From the NCBI GenBank assembly GCA_963932145.1, contig CAWVQA010000098.1:186001-250000 (forward strand): a stretch of DNA of 64,000 bases. The letters are read 5' to 3'. The notes below the pieces were generated by a model, which searched no databases, had not been told where the DNA came from, and saw only the letters and a list, made by a program, of their open reading frames with translations. The position numbers were made by a program, and so were the translations under genes. This DNA comes from Acanthosepion lycidas (Eukaryota; Mollusca; Cephalopoda; Sepiida; Sepiidae). Each line of letters begins with the position of its first letter. Within the stretch, counting starts at the first letter, position 1. Shown here piece after piece: positions 12,214 through 28,000 of the stretch.

Positions 12214-15200
12214 TGAAATCAATCAAAACTTATTGATTTTAACTAGTTTCACAAGTTTTGACAAAGTTTTATTTAAGATTTTATGTTTTACACAACTTTT
12301 AATTACATAGCGATTTACATGCAAAATCTAGCTTTTTTCACTACTTTTTAACGTTAGTTTGTAAATATCAATAACTGTTTGAAAACATTAGAAAAACAAT
12401 GAAATTATTGAAAATCGATATGAAATCAATCAAAACTTATTGATTTTAACTAGTTTCACAAGTTTTGACAAAGTTTTATTTAAGATTTCATGTTTTACAC
12501 AACTTTTAATTACATAGCGATTTACATGCAAAATCTAGCTTTTTTCACTACTTTTTAACGCTAGTTTGTAAATATCAATAACTGTTTGAAAACATTAGAA
12601 AAACAATGAAATTATTGAAAATCGATATGAAATCAATCAAAACTTATTGATTTTAACTAGTTTCACAAGTTTTGACAAAGTTTTATTTAAGATTTTATGT
12701 TTTACACAACTTTTAATTACATAGCGATTTACATGCAAAATCTAGCATTTTTCACTACTTTTTAACGCTAGTTTGTAAATATCAATAACTGTTTGAAAAC
12801 ATTAGAAAAACAATGAAATTATTGAAAATCGATATGAAATCAATCAAAACTTATTGATTTTAACTAGTTTCACAAGTTTTGACAAAGTTTTATTTAAGAT
12901 TTTATGTTTTACACAACTTTTAATTACATAGCGATTTACATGCAAAATCTAGCTTTTTTCACTACTTTTTAACGTTAGTTTGTAAATATCAATAACTGTT
13001 TGAAAACATTAGAAAAACAATGAAATTATTGAAAATCGATATGAAATCAATCAAAACTTATTGATTTTAACTAGTTTCACAAGTTTTGACAAAGTTTTAT
13101 TTAAGATTTTATGTTTTACACAACTTTTAATTACATAGCGATTTACATGCAAAATCTAGCTTTTTTCACTACTTTTTAACGCTAGTTTGTAAATATCAAT
13201 AACTGTTTGAAAACATTAAAAAAACAATGAAATTATTGAAAATCGATATGAAATCAATCAAAACTTATTGATTTTAACTTGTTTCACAAGTTTTGACAAA
13301 GTTTTATTTACGATTTTATGTTTTACACAACTTTTAATTACATAGCGATTTACATTCAAAATCTAGCATTTTTCACTACTTTTTAACGCTAGTTTGTAAA
13401 TATCAATAACTGTTTGAAAACATTAGAAAAACAATGAAATTATTGAAAATCGATATGAAATCAATCAAAACTTATTGATTTTAACTAGTTTCACAAGTTT
13501 TGACAAAGTTTTATTTAAGATTTTATGTTTTACACAACTTTTAATTACATAGCGATTTACATGCAAAATCTAGCTTTTTTCACTACTTTTTAACGTTAGT
13601 TTGTAAATATCAATAACTGTTTGAAAACATTAGAAAAACAATGAAATTATTGAAAATCGATATGAAATCAATCAAAACTTATTGATTTTAACTAGTTTCA
13701 CAAGTTTTGACAAAGTTTTATTTAAGATTTCATGTTTTACACAACTTTTAATTACATAGCGATTTACATGCAAAATCTAGCTTTTTTCACTACTTTTTAA
13801 CGCTAGTTTGTAAATATCAATAACTGTTTGAAAACATTAGAAAAACAATGAAATTATTGAAAATCGATATGAAATCAATCAAAACTTATTGATTTTAACT
13901 AGTTTCACAAGTTTTGACAAAGTTTTATTTAAGATTTTATGTTTTACACAACTTTTAATTACATAGCGATTTACATGCAAAATCTAGCATTTTTCACTAC
14001 TTTTTAACGCTAGTTTGTAAATATCAATAACTGTTTGAAAACATTAGAAAAACAATGAAATTATTGAAAATCGATATGAAATCAATCAAAACTTATTGAT
14101 TTTAACTAGTTTCACAAGTTTTGACAAAGTTTTATTTAAGATTTTATGTTTTACACAACTTTTAATTACATAGCGATTTACATGCAAAATCTAGCTTTTT
14201 TCACTACTTTTTAACGTTAGTTTGTAAATATCAATAACTGTTTGAAAACATTAGAAAAACAATGAAATTATTGAAAATCGATATGAAATCAATCAAAACT
14301 TATTGATTTTAACTAGTTTCACAAGTTTTGACAAAGTTTTATTTAAGATTTTATGTTTTACACAACTTTTAATTACATAGCGATTTACATGCAAAATCTA
14401 GCTTTTTTCACTACTTTTTAACGCTAGTTTGTAAATATCAATAACTGTTTGAAAACATTAAAAAAACAATGAAATTATTGAAAATCGATATGAAATCAAT
14501 CAAAACTTATTGATTTTAACTAGTTTCACAAGTTTTGACAAAGTTTTATTTACGATTTTATGTTTTACACAACTTTTAATTACATAGCGATTTACATTCA
14601 AAATCTAGCATTTTTCACTACTTTTTAACGCTAGTTTGTAAATATCAATAACTGTTTGAAAACATTAGAAAAACAATGAAATTATTGAAAATCGATATGA
14701 AATCAATCAAAACTTATTGATTTTAACTAGTTTCACAAGTTTTGACAAAGTTTTATTTAAGATTTTATGTTTTACACAACTTTTAATTACATAGCGATTT
14801 ACATGCAAAATCTAGCTTTTTTCACTACTTTTTAACGTTAGTTTGTAAATATCAATAACTGTTTGAAAACATTAGAAAAACAATGAAATTATTGAAAATC
14901 GATATGAAATCAATCAAAACTTATTGATTTTAACTAGTTTCACAAGTTTTGACAAAGTTTTATTTAAGATTTCATGTTTTACACAACTTTTAATTACATA
15001 GCGATTTACATGCAAAATCTAGCTTTTTTCACTACTTTTTAACGCTAGTTTGTAAATATCAATAACTGTTTGAAAACATTAGAAAAACAATGAAATTATT
15101 GAAAATCGATATGAAATCAATCAAAACTTATTGATTTTAACTAGTTTCACAAGTTTTGACAAAGTTTTATTTAAGATTTTATGTTTTACACAACTTTTAA

Positions 15201-18200
15201 TTACATAGCGATTTACATGCAAAATCTAGCATTTTTCACTACTTTTTAACGCTAGTTTGTAAATATCAATAACTGTTTGAAAACATTAGAAAAACAATGA
15301 AATTATTGAAAATCGATATGAAATCAATCAAAACTTATTGATTTTAACTAGTTTCACAAGTTTTGACAAAGTTTTATTTAAGATTTTATGTTTTACACAA
15401 CTTTTAATTACATAACGATTTACATGCAAAATCTAGCCTTTTTCACTACTTTTTAACGCTAGTTTGTAAATATAAATAACTGTTTGAAAACATTAGAAAA
15501 ACAATGAAATTATTGAAAATCGATATGAAATCAATCAAAACTTATTGATTTTAACTAGTTTCACAAGTTTTGACAAAGTTTTATTTAAGATTTTATGTTT
15601 TACACAACTTTTAATTACATAGCGATTTACATGCAAAATCTAGCTTTTTTCACTACTTTTTAACGTTAGTTTGTAAATATGAATAACTGTTTGAAAACAT
15701 TAGAAAAACAATGAAATTATTGAAAATCGATATGAAATCAATCAAAACTTATTGATTTTAACTAGTTTCACAAGTTTTGACAAAGTTTTATTTAAGATTT
15801 CATGTTTTACACAACTTTTAATTACATAGCGATTTACATGCAAAATCTAGCTTTTTTCACTACTTTTTAACGCTAGTTTGTAAATATCAATAACTGTTTG
15901 AAAACATTAGAAAAACAATGAAATTATTGAAAATCGATATGAAATCAATCAAAACTTATTGATTTTAACTAGTTTCACAAGTTTTGACAAAGTTTTATTT
16001 AAGATTTTATGTTTTACACAACTTTTAATTACATAGCGATTTACATGCAAAATCTAGCATTTTTCACTACTTTTTAACGCTAGTTTGTAAATATCAATAA
16101 CTGTTTGAAAACATTAGAAAAACAATGAAATTATTGAAAATCGATATGAAATCAATCAAAACTTATTGATTTTAACTAGTTTCACAAGTTTTGACAAAGT
16201 TTTATTTAAGATTTTATGTTTTACACAACTTTTAATTACATAGCGATTTACATGCAAAATCTAGCTTTTTTCACTACTTTTTAACGTTAGTTTGTAAATA
16301 TCAATAACTGTTTGAAAACATTAGAAAAACAATGAAATTATTGAAAATCGATATGAAATCAATCAAAACTTATTGATTTTAACTAGTTTCACAAGTTTTG
16401 ACAAAGTTTTATTTAAGATTTTATGTTTTACACAACTTTTAATTACATAGCGATTTACATGCAAAATCTAGCTTTTTTCACTACTTTTTAACGCTAGTTT
16501 GTAAATATCAATAACTGTTTGAAAACATTAAAAAAACAATGAAATTATTGAAAATCGATATGAAATCAATCAAAACTTATTGATTTTAACTAGTTTCACA
16601 AGTTTTGACAAAGTTTTATTTACGATTTTATGTTTTACACAACTTTTAATTACATAGCGATTTACATTCAAAATCTAGCATTTTTCACTACTTTTTAACG
16701 CTAGTTTGTAAATATCAATAACTGTTTGAAAACATTAGAAAAACAATGAAATTATTGAAAATCGATATGAAATCAATCAAAACTTATTGATTTTAACTAG
16801 TTTCACAAGTTTTGACAAAGTTTTATTTAAGATTTTATGTTTTACACAACTTTTAATTACATAGCGATTTACATGCAAAATCTAGCTTTTTTCACTACTT
16901 TTTAACGTTAGTTTGTAAATATCAATAACTGTTTGAAAACATTAGAAAAACAATGAAATTATTGAAAATCGATATGAAATCAATCAAAACTTATTGATTT
17001 TAACTAGTTTCACAAGTTTTGACAAAGTTTTATTTAAGATTTCATGTTTTACACAACTTTTAATTACATAGCGATTTACATGCAAAATCTAGCTTTTTTC
17101 ACTACTTTTTAACGCTAGTTTGTAAATATCAATAACTGTTTGAAAACATTAGAAAAACAATGAAATTATTGAAAATCGATATGAAATCAATCAAAACTTA
17201 TTGATTTTAACTAGTTTCACAAGTTTTGACAAAGTTTTATTTAAGATTTTATGTTTTACACAACTTTTAATTACATAGCGATTTACATGCAAAATCTAGC
17301 ATTTTTCACTACTTTTTAACGCTAGTTTGTAAATATCAATAACTGTTTGAAAACATTAGAAAAACAATGAAATTATTGAAAATCGATATGAAATCAATCA
17401 AAACTTATTGATTTTAACTAGTTTCACAAGTTTTGACAAAGTTTTATTTAAGATTTTATGTTTTACACAACTTTTAATTACATAACGATTTACATGCAAA
17501 ATCTAGCCTTTTTCACTACTTTTTAACGCTAGTTTGTAAATATAAATAACTGTTTGAAAACATTAGAAAAACAATGAAATTATTGAAAATCGATATGAAA
17601 TCAATCAAAACTTATTGATTTTAACTAGTTTCACAAGTTTTGACAAAGTTTTATTTAAGATTTTATGTTTTACACAACTTTTAATTACATAGCGATTTAC
17701 ATGCAAAATCTAGCTTTTTTCACTACTTTTTAACGTTAGTTTGTAAATATGAATAACTGTTTTAAAACATTAGAAAAACAATGAAATTATTGAAAATCGA
17801 TATGAAATCAATCAAAACTTATTGATTTTAACTAGTTTCACAAGTTTTGACAAAGTTTTATTTAAGATTTTATATTTTACACAACTTTTAATTACATAGC
17901 GATTTACATGCAAAATCTAGCTTTTTTCACTACTTTTTAACGCTAGTTTGTAAATATCAATAACTGTTTGAAAACTTTAGAAAAACAATGAAATTATTGA
18001 AAATCGATATGAAATCAATCAAAACTTATTGATTTTAACTAGTTTCACAAGTTTTGACAAAGTTTTATTTACGATTTTATGTTTTACACAACTTTTAATT
18101 ACATAGCGATTTACATTCAAAATCTAGCATTTTTCACTACTTTTTAACGCTAGTTTGTAAATATCAATAACTGTTTGAAAACATTAGAAAAACAATGAAA

Positions 18201-18216
18201 TTATTGAAAATCGATA
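12214..18216. repeat. Run of 6- to 10-unit blocks based on E F G E H K
   Basis: Twenty-nine units: E F G E H K at 12214-13455, again at 13456-14697, then E F G I E F G E H K (14698-16767) and E F G I E J K (16768-18216). The I units here (15319, 17389) carry T120C in place of T120A and the following E units (15526, 17596) carry C156G. Units 13663-15732 and 15733-17802 are a 10-unit (2070-bp) tandem duplication: the rare marks are exactly 2070 bp apart. I noticed one difference between these two copies, G168T in the unit at 17596. Confidence 0.9.
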
Positions 18217-21200
18217 TGAAATCAATCAAAACTTATTGATTTTAACTAGTTTCACAAGTTTTGACAAAGTTTTATTTAAGATTTTATGTTTTACACAACT
18301 TTTAATTATATAGCGGTTTACATGCAAAATCTAGCTTTTTTCACTACTTTTTAACGCTAGTTTGTAAATATCAATAACTGTTTGAAAACATTAAAAAAAC
18401 AATGAAATTATTGAAAATCGATATGAAATCAATCAAAACTTATTGATTTTAACTAGTTTCACAAGTTTTGACAAAGTTTTATTTAAGATTTTATGTTTTA
18501 CACAACTTTTAATTACATAGCGATTAACATGCAAAATCTAGCTTTTTTCACTACTTTTTAACGCTAGTTTGTAAATATCAATAACTGTTTGAAAACATTA
18601 GAAAAACAATGAAATTATTGAAAATCGATATGAAATCAATCAAAACTTATTGATTTTAACTAGTTTCACAAGTTTTGACAAAGTTTTATTTAAGATTTTA
18701 TGTTTTACACAACTTTTAATTACATAGCGATTTACATGCAAAATCTAGCTTTTTTCACTACTTTTTAACGCTAGTTTGTAAATATCAATAACTGTTTGAA
18801 AACATTAGAAAAACAATGAAATTATTGAAAATCGATATGAAATCAATCAAAACTTATTGATTTTAACTAGTTTCACAAGTTTTGACAAAGTTTTATTTAA
18901 GATTTTATGTTTTACACAACTTTTAATTACATAGCGATTTACATGCAAAATCTAGCTTTTTTCACTACTTTTTAACGCTAGTTTGTAAATATCAATAACT
19001 GTTTGAAAACATTAGAAAAACAATGAAATTATTGAAAATCGATATGAAATCAATCAAAACTTATTGATTTTAACTAGTTTCACAAGTTTTGACAAAGTTT
19101 TATTTACGATTTTATGTTTTACACAACTTTTAATTACATAGCGATTTACATTCAAAATCTAGCATTTTTCACTACTTTTTAACGCTAGTTTGTAAATATC
19201 AATAACTGTTTGAAAACATTAGAAAAACAATGAAATTATTGAAAATCGATATGAAATCAATCAAAACTTATTGATTTTAACTAGTTTCACAAGTTTTGAC
19301 AAAGTTTTATTTAAGATTTTATGTTTTACACAACTTTTAATTACATAGCGATTTACATGCAAAATCTAGCTTTTTTCACTACTTTTTAACGCTAGTTTGT
19401 AAATATCAATAACTGTTTGAAAACATTAGAAAAACAATGAAATTATTGAAAATCGATATGAAATCAATCAAAACTTATTGATTTTAACTAGTTTCACAAG
19501 TTTTGACAAAGTTTTATTTAAGATTTTATGTTTTACACAACTTTTAATTGCATAGCGATTTACATGCAAAATCTAGCATTTTTCACTACTTTTTAACGCT
19601 AGTTTGTAAATATCAATAACTGTTTGAAAACATTAGAAAAACAATGAAATTATTGAAAATCGATATGAAATCAATCAAAACTTATTGATTTTAACTAGTT
19701 TCACAAGTTTTGACAAAGTTTTATTTAAGATTTTATGTTTTACACAACTTTTAATTACATAGCGATTTACATGCAAAATCTAGCTTTTTTCACTACTTTT
19801 TAACGCTAGTTTGTAAATATCAATAACTGTTTGAAAACATTAGAAAAACAATGAAATTATTGAAAATCGATATGAAATCAATCAAAACTTATTGATTTTA
19901 ACTAGTTTCACAAGTTTTGACAAAGTTTTATTTACGATTTTATGTTTTACACAACTTTTAATTACATAGCGATTTACATTCAAAATCTAGCATTTTTCAC
20001 TACTTTTTAACGTTAGTTTGTAAATATCAATAACTGTTTGAAAACATTAGAAAAACAATGAAATTATTGAAAATCGATATGAAATCAATCAAAACTTATT
20101 GATTTTAACTAGTTTCACAAGTTTTGACAAAGTTTTATTTAAGATTTTATGTTTTACACAACTTTTAATTACATAGCGATTTACATGCAAAATCTAGCTT
20201 TTTTCACTACTTTTTAACGCTAGTTTGTAAATATCAATAACTGTTTGAAAACATTAGAAAAACAATGAAATTATTGAAAATCGATATGAAATCAATCAAA
20301 ACTTATTGATTTTAACTAGTTTCACAAGTTTTGACAAAGTTTTATTTAAGATTTTATGTTTTACACAACTTTTAATTACATAGCGATTTACATGCAAAAT
20401 CTAGCTTTTTTCACTACTTTTTAACGCTAGTTTGTAAATATCAATAACTGTTTGAAAACATTAGAAAAACAATGAAATTATTGAAAATCGATATGAAATC
20501 AATCAAAACTTATTGATTTTAACTAGTTTCACAAGTTTTGACAAAGTTTTATTTAAGATTTTATGTTTTACACAACTTTTAATTACATAGCGATTTACAT
20601 GCAAAATCTAGCTTTTTTCACTACTTTTTAACGCTAGTTTGTAAATATCAATAACTGTTTGAAAACATTAGAAAAACAATGAAATTATTGAAAATCGATA
20701 TGAAATCAATCAAAACTTATTGATTTTAACTAGTTTCACAAGTTTTGACAAAGTTTTATTTAAGATTTTATGTTTTACACAACTTTTAATTACATAGCGA
20801 TTTACATGCAAAATCTAGCATTTTTCACTACTTTTTAACGCTAGTTTGTAAATATCAATAACTGTTTGAAAACATTAGAAAAACAATGAAATTATTGAAA
20901 ATCGATATGAAATCAATCAAAACTTATTGATTTTAACTAGTTTCACAAGTTTTGACAAAGTTTTATTTAAGATTTTATGTTTTACACAACTTTTAATTAC
21001 ATAGCGATTTACATGCAAAATCTAGCTTTTTTCACTACTTTTTAACGCTAGTTTGTAAATATCAATAACTGTTTGAAAACATTAGAAAAACAATGAAATT
21101 ATTGAAAATCGATATGAAATCAATCAAAACTTATTGATTTTAACTAGTTTCACAAGTTTTGACAAAGTTTTATTTACGATTTTATGTTTTACACAACTTT

Positions 21201-21942
21201 TAATTACATAGCGATTTACATTCAAAATCTAGCATTTTTCACTACTTTTTAACGTTAGTTTGTAAATATCAATAACTGTTTGAAAACATTAGAAAAACAA
21301 TGAAATTATTGAAAATCGATATGAAATCAATCAAAACTTATTGATTTTAACTAGTTTCACAAGTTTTGACAAAGTTTTATTTAAGATTTTATGTTTTACA
21401 CAACTTTTAATTACATAGCGATTTACATGCAAAATCTAGCTTTTTTCACTACTTTTTAACGCTAGTTTGTAAATATCAATAACTGTTTGAAAACATTAGA
21501 AAAACAATGAAATTATTGAAAATCGATATAAAATCAATCAAAACTTATTGATTTTAACTAGTTTCACAAGTTTTGACAAAGTTTTATTTAAGATTTTATG
21601 TTTTACACAACTTTTAATTACATAGCGATTTACATGCAAAATCTAGCTTTTTTCACTACTTTTTAACGCTAGTTTGTAAATATCAATAACTGTTTGAAAA
21701 CATTAGAAAAACAATGAAATTATTGAAAATCGATATGAAATCAATCAAAACTTATTGATTTTAACTAGTTTCACAAGTTTTGACAAAGTTTTATTTACGA
21801 TTTTATGTTTTACACAACTTTTAATTACATAGCGATTTACATTCAAAATCTAGCATTTTTCACTACTTTTTAACGCTAGTTTGTAAATATCAATAACTGT
21901 TTGAAAACATTAGAAAAACAATGAAATTATTGAAAATCGATA
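18217..21942. repeat. Low-order zone rich in consensus units
   Basis: Eighteen units: A B C C K C G C K C C C G C K C C K. The B at 18424 lacks T45G. The K units at 19873 and 21115 carry C141T in addition to their own marks; they are six units apart and share neighbours (G C K C), which suggests a 6-unit (1242-bp) duplication. Compared with the flanks there are few diagnostic marks, so the true repeat order is harder to see here. The unit at 21529 begins TAAAATC. Confidence 0.85.
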
Positions 21943-23596
21943 TGAAATCAATCAAAACTTATTGATTTTAACTAGTTTCACAAGTTTTGACAAAGTTTTA
22001 TTTACGATTTTATGTTTTACACAACTTTTAATTACATAGCGATTTACATGCAAAATCTAGCTTTTTTCACTACTTTTTAACGCTAGTTTGTAAATATCAA
22101 TAACTGTTTGAAAACATTAGAAAAACAATGAAATTATTGAAAATCGATATGAAATCAATCAAAACTTATTGATTTTAACTAGTTTCACAAGTTTTGACAA
22201 AGTTTTATTTAAGATTTTATGTTTTACACAACTTTTAATTACATAACGATTTACATGCAAAATCTAGCTTTTTTCACTACTTTTTAACGCTAGTTTGTAA
22301 ATATCAATAACTGTTTGAAAACATTAGAAAAACAATGAAATTATTGAAAATCGATATGAAATCAATCAAAACTTATTGATTTTAACTAGTTTCACAAGTT
22401 TTGACAAAGTTTTATTTAAGATTTTATGTTTTACACAACTTTTAATTACATAGCGATTTACATGCAAAATCTAGCTTTTTTCACTACTTTTTAACGTTAG
22501 TTTGTAAATATCAATAACTGTTTGAAAACATTAGAAAAACAATGAAATTATTGAAAATCGATATGAAATCAATCAAAACTTATTGATTTTAACTAGTTTC
22601 ACAAGTTTTGACAAAGTTTTATTTAAGATTTTGTTTTACACAACTTTTAATTATATAGCGGTTTACATGCAAAATCTTGCTTTTTTCACTACTTTTTAAC
22701 GCTAGTTTGTAAATATCAATAACTGTTTGAAAACATTAAAAAAACAATGAAATTATTGAAAATCGATATGAAATCAATCAAAACTTATTGATTTTAACTA
22801 GTTTCACAAGTTTTGACAAAGTTTTATTTAAGATTTTATGTTTTACACAACTTTTAATTACATAGCGATTTACATGCAAAATCTAGCTTTTTTCACTACT
22901 TTTTAACGCTAGTTTGTAAATATCAATAACTGTTTGAAAACATTAGAAACACAATGAAATTATTGAAAATCGATATGAAATCAATCAAAACTTATTGATT
23001 TTAACTAGTTTCACAAGTTTTGACAAAGTTTTATTTAAGATTTTATGTTTTACACAACTTTTAATTACATAGCGATTTACATGCAAAATCTAGCTTTTTT
23101 CACTACTTTTTAACGCTAGTTTGTAAATATCAATAACTGTTTGAGAACATTAGAAAAACAATGAAATTATTGAAAATCGATATGAAATCAATCAAAACTT
23201 ATTGATTTTAACTAGTTTCACAAGTTTTGACAAAGTTTTATTTACGATTTTATGTTTTACACAACTTTTAATTACATAGCGATTTACATGCAAAATCTAG
23301 CTTTTTTCACTACTTTTTAACGCTAGTTTGTAAATATCAATAACTGTTTGAAAACATTAGAAAAACAATGAAATTATTGAAAATCGATATGAAATCAATC
23401 AAAACTTATTGATTTGAACTAGTTTCACAAGTTTTGACAAAGTTTTATGTAAGATTTTATGTTTTACACAACTTTTAATTACATAGCGATTTACATGCAA
23501 AATCTAGCTTTTTTCACTACTTTTTAACGCTAGTTTGTAAATATCAATAACTGTTTGAAAACATTAAAAAAACAATGAAATTATTGAAAATCGATA
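21943..23596. repeat. 8-unit string P Q E R C S P T
   Basis: The string contains the 205-bp R unit, a C unit with AGAAACAC (A182C region), an S unit with TTTGAGAAC, and a T unit with T27G+T60G+G178A. The same eight-unit order recurs at 34566-36219. A shortened P Q E R lies at 32084-32909. These classes are confined to the middle of the window (about 21.9-42.2 kb). Confidence 0.9.
22564..22768. repeat. 205-bp short unit (class R), copy 1
   Basis: Class A marks (C93T, A100G, G178A) plus loss of two bases near unit position 70 and A117T (TCTTGC instead of TCTAGC). It is the only length variant in the window. After it the phase of the array shifts by 2 bp. Confidence 0.95.
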
Positions 23597-25045
23597 TGAA
23601 ATCAATCAAAACTTATTGATTTTAACTAGTTTCACAAGTTGTGACAAAGTTTTATTTAAGATTTTATGTTTTACACAACTTTTAATTACATAGCGATTAA
23701 CATGCAAAATCTAGCTTTTTTCACTACTTTTTAACGCTAGTTTGTAAATATCAATAACTGTTTGAAAACATTAGAAAAACAATGAAATTATTGAAAATCG
23801 ATATGAAATCAATCAAAACTTATTGATTTTAACTAGTTTCACAAGTTTTGACAAAGTTTTATTTAAGATTTTATGTTTTACACAACTTTTAATTACATAG
23901 CGATTTACATGCAAAATCTAGCTTTTTTCACTACTTTTTAACGCTAGTTTGTAAATATCAATAACTGTTTGAAAACATTAGAAAAACAATGAAATTATTG
24001 AAAATCGATATGAAATCAATCAAAACTTATTGATTTTAACTAGTTTCACAAGTTTTGACAAAGTTTTATTTAAGATTTTATGTTTTACACAACTTTTAAT
24101 TACATAGCGATTTACATGCAAAATCTAGCTTTTTTCACTACTTTTTAACGTTAGTTTGTAAATATCAATAACTGTTTGAAAACATTAGAAAAACAATGAA
24201 ATTATTGAAAATCGATATGAAATCAATCAAAACTTATTGATTTTAACTAGTTTCACAAGTTTTGACAAAGTTTTATTTAAGATTTTATGTTTTACACAAC
24301 TTTTAATTACATAGCGATTTACATGCAAAATCTAGCTTTTTTCACTACTTTTTAACGCTAGTTTGTAAATATCAATAACTGTTTGAAAACATTAGAAAAA
24401 CAATGAAATTATTGAAAATCGATATGAAATCAATCAAAACTTATTGATTTGAACTAGTTTCACAAGTTTTGACAAAGTTTTATGTAAGATTTTATGTTTT
24501 ACACAACTTTTAATTACATAGCGATTTACATGCAAAATCTAGCTTTTTTCACTACTTTTTAACGCTAGTTTGTAAATATCAATAACTGTTTGAAAACATT
24601 AGAAAAACAATGAAATTATTGAAAATCGATATGAAATCAATCAAAACTTATTGATTTGAACTAGTTTCACAAGTTTTGACAAAGTTTTATGTAAGATTTT
24701 ATGTTTTACACAACTTTTAATTACATAGCGATTTCCATGCAAAATCTAGCTTTTTTCACTACTTTTTAACGCTAGTTTGTAAATATCAATAACTGTTTGA
24801 AAACATTAAAAAAACAATGAAATTATTGAAAATCGATATGAAATCAATCAAAACTTATTGATTTTAACTAGTTTCACAAGTTGTGACAAAGTTTTATTTA
24901 AGATTTTATGTTTTACACAACTTTTAATTACATAGCGATTAACATGCAAAATCTAGCTTTTTTCACTACTTTTTAACGCTAGTTTGTAAATATCAATAAC
25001 TGTTTGAAAACATTAGAAAAACAATGAAATTATTGAAAATCGATA
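23597..25045. repeat. B C E C T T B string
   Basis: Seven units joining the P-T string to the 16-unit tandem pair. Two adjacent T units (24425, 24632) differ: the first lacks G178A and the second has it plus a private A104C (TTTCCATG). I found no second copy of this exact string. Confidence 0.85.
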
Positions 25046-28000
25046 TGAAATCAATCAAAACTTATTGATTTTAACTAGTTTCACAAGTTTTGACAAAGTT
25101 TTATTTAAGATTTTATGTTTTACACAACTTTTAATTACATAGCGATTTACATGCAAAATCTAGCTTTTTTCACTACTTTTTAACGCTAGTTTGTAAATAT
25201 CAATAACTGTTTGAAAACATTAGAAAAACAATGAAATTATTGAAAATCGATATGAAATCAATCAAAACTTATTGATTTTAACTAGTTTCACAAGTTTTGA
25301 CAAAGTTTTATTTAAGATTTTATGTTTTACACAACTTTTAATTACATAGCGATTTACATGCAAAATCTAGCTTTTTTCACTACTTTTTAACGCTAGTTTG
25401 TAAATATCAATAACTGTTTGAAAACATTAGAAAAACAATGAAATTATTGAAAATCGATATGAAATCAATCAAAACTTATTGATTTTAACTAGTTTCACAA
25501 GTTTTGACAAAGTTTTATTTAAGATTTTATGTTTTACACAACTTTTAATTACATAGCGATTTACATGCAAAATCTAGCTTTTTTCACTACTTTTTAACGT
25601 TAGTTTGTAAATATCAATAACTGTTTGAAAACATTAGAAAAACAATGAAATTATTGAAAATCGATATGAAATCAATCAAAACTTATTGATTTTAACTAGT
25701 TTCACAAGTTTTGACAAAGTTTTATTTAAGATTTTATGTTTTACACAACTTTTAATTACATAGCGATTTACATGCAAAATCTAGCTTTTTTCACTACTTT
25801 TTAACGCTAGTTTGTAAATATCAATAACTGTTTGAAAACATTAAAAAAACAATGAAATTATTGAAAATCGATATGAAATCAATCAAAACTTATTGATTTT
25901 AACTAGTTTCACAAGTTGTGACAAAGTTTTATTTAAGATTTTATGTTTTACACAACTTTTAATTACATAGCGATTAACATGCAAAATCTAGCTTTTTTCA
26001 CTACTTTTTAACGCTAGTTTGTAAATATCAATAACTGTTTGAAAACATTAGAAAAACAATGAAATTATTGAAAATCGATATGAAATCAATCAAAACTTAT
26101 TGATTTTAACTAGTTTCACAAGTTTTGACAAAGTTTTATTTAAGATTTTATGTTTTACACAACTTATAATTACATAGCGATTTACATGCAAAATCTAGCT
26201 TTTTTCACTACTTTTTAACGCTAGTTTGTAAATATCAATAACTGTTTGAAAACATGAGAAAAACAATGAAATTATTGAAAATCGATATGAAATCAATCAA
26301 AATTTATTGATTTTAACTAGTTTCACAAGTTTTGACAAAGTTTTATTTAAGATTTTATGTTTTACACAACTTTTAATTACATAGCGATTTACATGCAAAA
26401 TCTAGCTTTTTTCACTACTTTTTAACGTTAGTTTGTAAATATCAATAACTGTTTGAAAACATTAGAAAAACAATGAAATTATTGAAAATCGATATGAAAT
26501 CAATCAAAACTTATTGATTTTAACTAGTTTCACAAGTTTTGACAAAGTTTTATTTAAGATTTTATGTTTTACACAACTTTTAATTACATAGCGATTTACA
26601 TGCAAAATCTAGCTTTTTTCACTACTTTTTAACGCTAGTTTGTAAATATCAATAACTGTTTGAAAACATTAGAAAAACAATGAAATTATTGAAAATCGAT
26701 ATGAAATCAATCAAAACTTATTGATTTTAACTAGTTTCACAAGTTTTGACAAAGTTTTATTTAAGATTTTATGTTTTACACAACTTTTAATTACATAGCG
26801 ATTTACATGCAAAATCTAGCTTTTTTCACTACTTTTTAACGTTAGTTTGTAAATATCAATAACTGTTTGAAAACATTAGAAAAACAATGAAATTATTGAA
26901 AATCGATATGAAATCAATCAAAACTTATTGATTTTAACTAGTTTCACAAGTTTTGACAAAGTTTTATTTAAGATTTTATGTTTTACACAACTTTTAATTA
27001 CATAGCGATTTACATGCAAAATCTAGCTTTTTTCACTACTTTTTAACGCTAGTTTGTAAATATCAATAACTGTTTGAAAACATTAGAAAAACAATGAAAT
27101 TATTGAAAATCGATATGAAATCAATCAAAACTTATTGATTTTAACTAGTTTCACAAGTTTTGACAAAGTTTTATTTAAGATTTTATGTTTTACACAACTT
27201 TTAATTACATAGCGATTTACATGCAAAATCTAGCATTTTTCACTACTTTTTAACGCTAGTTTGTAAATATAAATAACTGTTTGAAAACATTAGAAAAACA
27301 ATGAAATTATTGAAAATCGATATGAAATCAATCAAAACTTATTGATTTTAACTAGTTTCACAAGTTTTGACAAAGTTTTATTTAAGATTTTATGTTTTAC
27401 ACAACTTTTAATTACATAGCGATTTACATGCAAAATCTAGCTTTTTTCACTACTTTTTAACGTTAGTTTGTAAATATCAATAACTGTTTGAAAACATTAG
27501 AAAAACAATGAAATTATTGAAAATCGATATGAAATCAATCAAAACTTATTGATTTTAACTAGTTTCACAAGTTTTGACAAAGTTTTATTTAAGATTTTAT
27601 ATTTTACACAACTTTTAATTACATAGCGATTTACATGCAAAATCTAGCTTTTTTCACTACTTTTTAACGCTAGTTTGTAAATATCAATAACTGTTTGAAA
27701 ACTTTAGAAAAACAATGAAATTATTGAAAATCGATATGAAATCAATCAAAACTTATTGATTTTAACTAGTTTCACAAGTTTTGACAAAGTTTTATTTACG
27801 ATTTTATGTTTTACACAACTTTTAATTACATAGCGATTTACATTCAAAATCTAGCATTTTTCACTACTTTTTAACGCTAGTTTGTAAATATCAATAACTG
27901 TTTGAAAACATTAGAAAAACAATGAAATTATTGAAAATCGATATGAAATCAATCAAAACTTATTGATTTTAACTAGTTTCACAAGTTTTGACAAAGTTTT

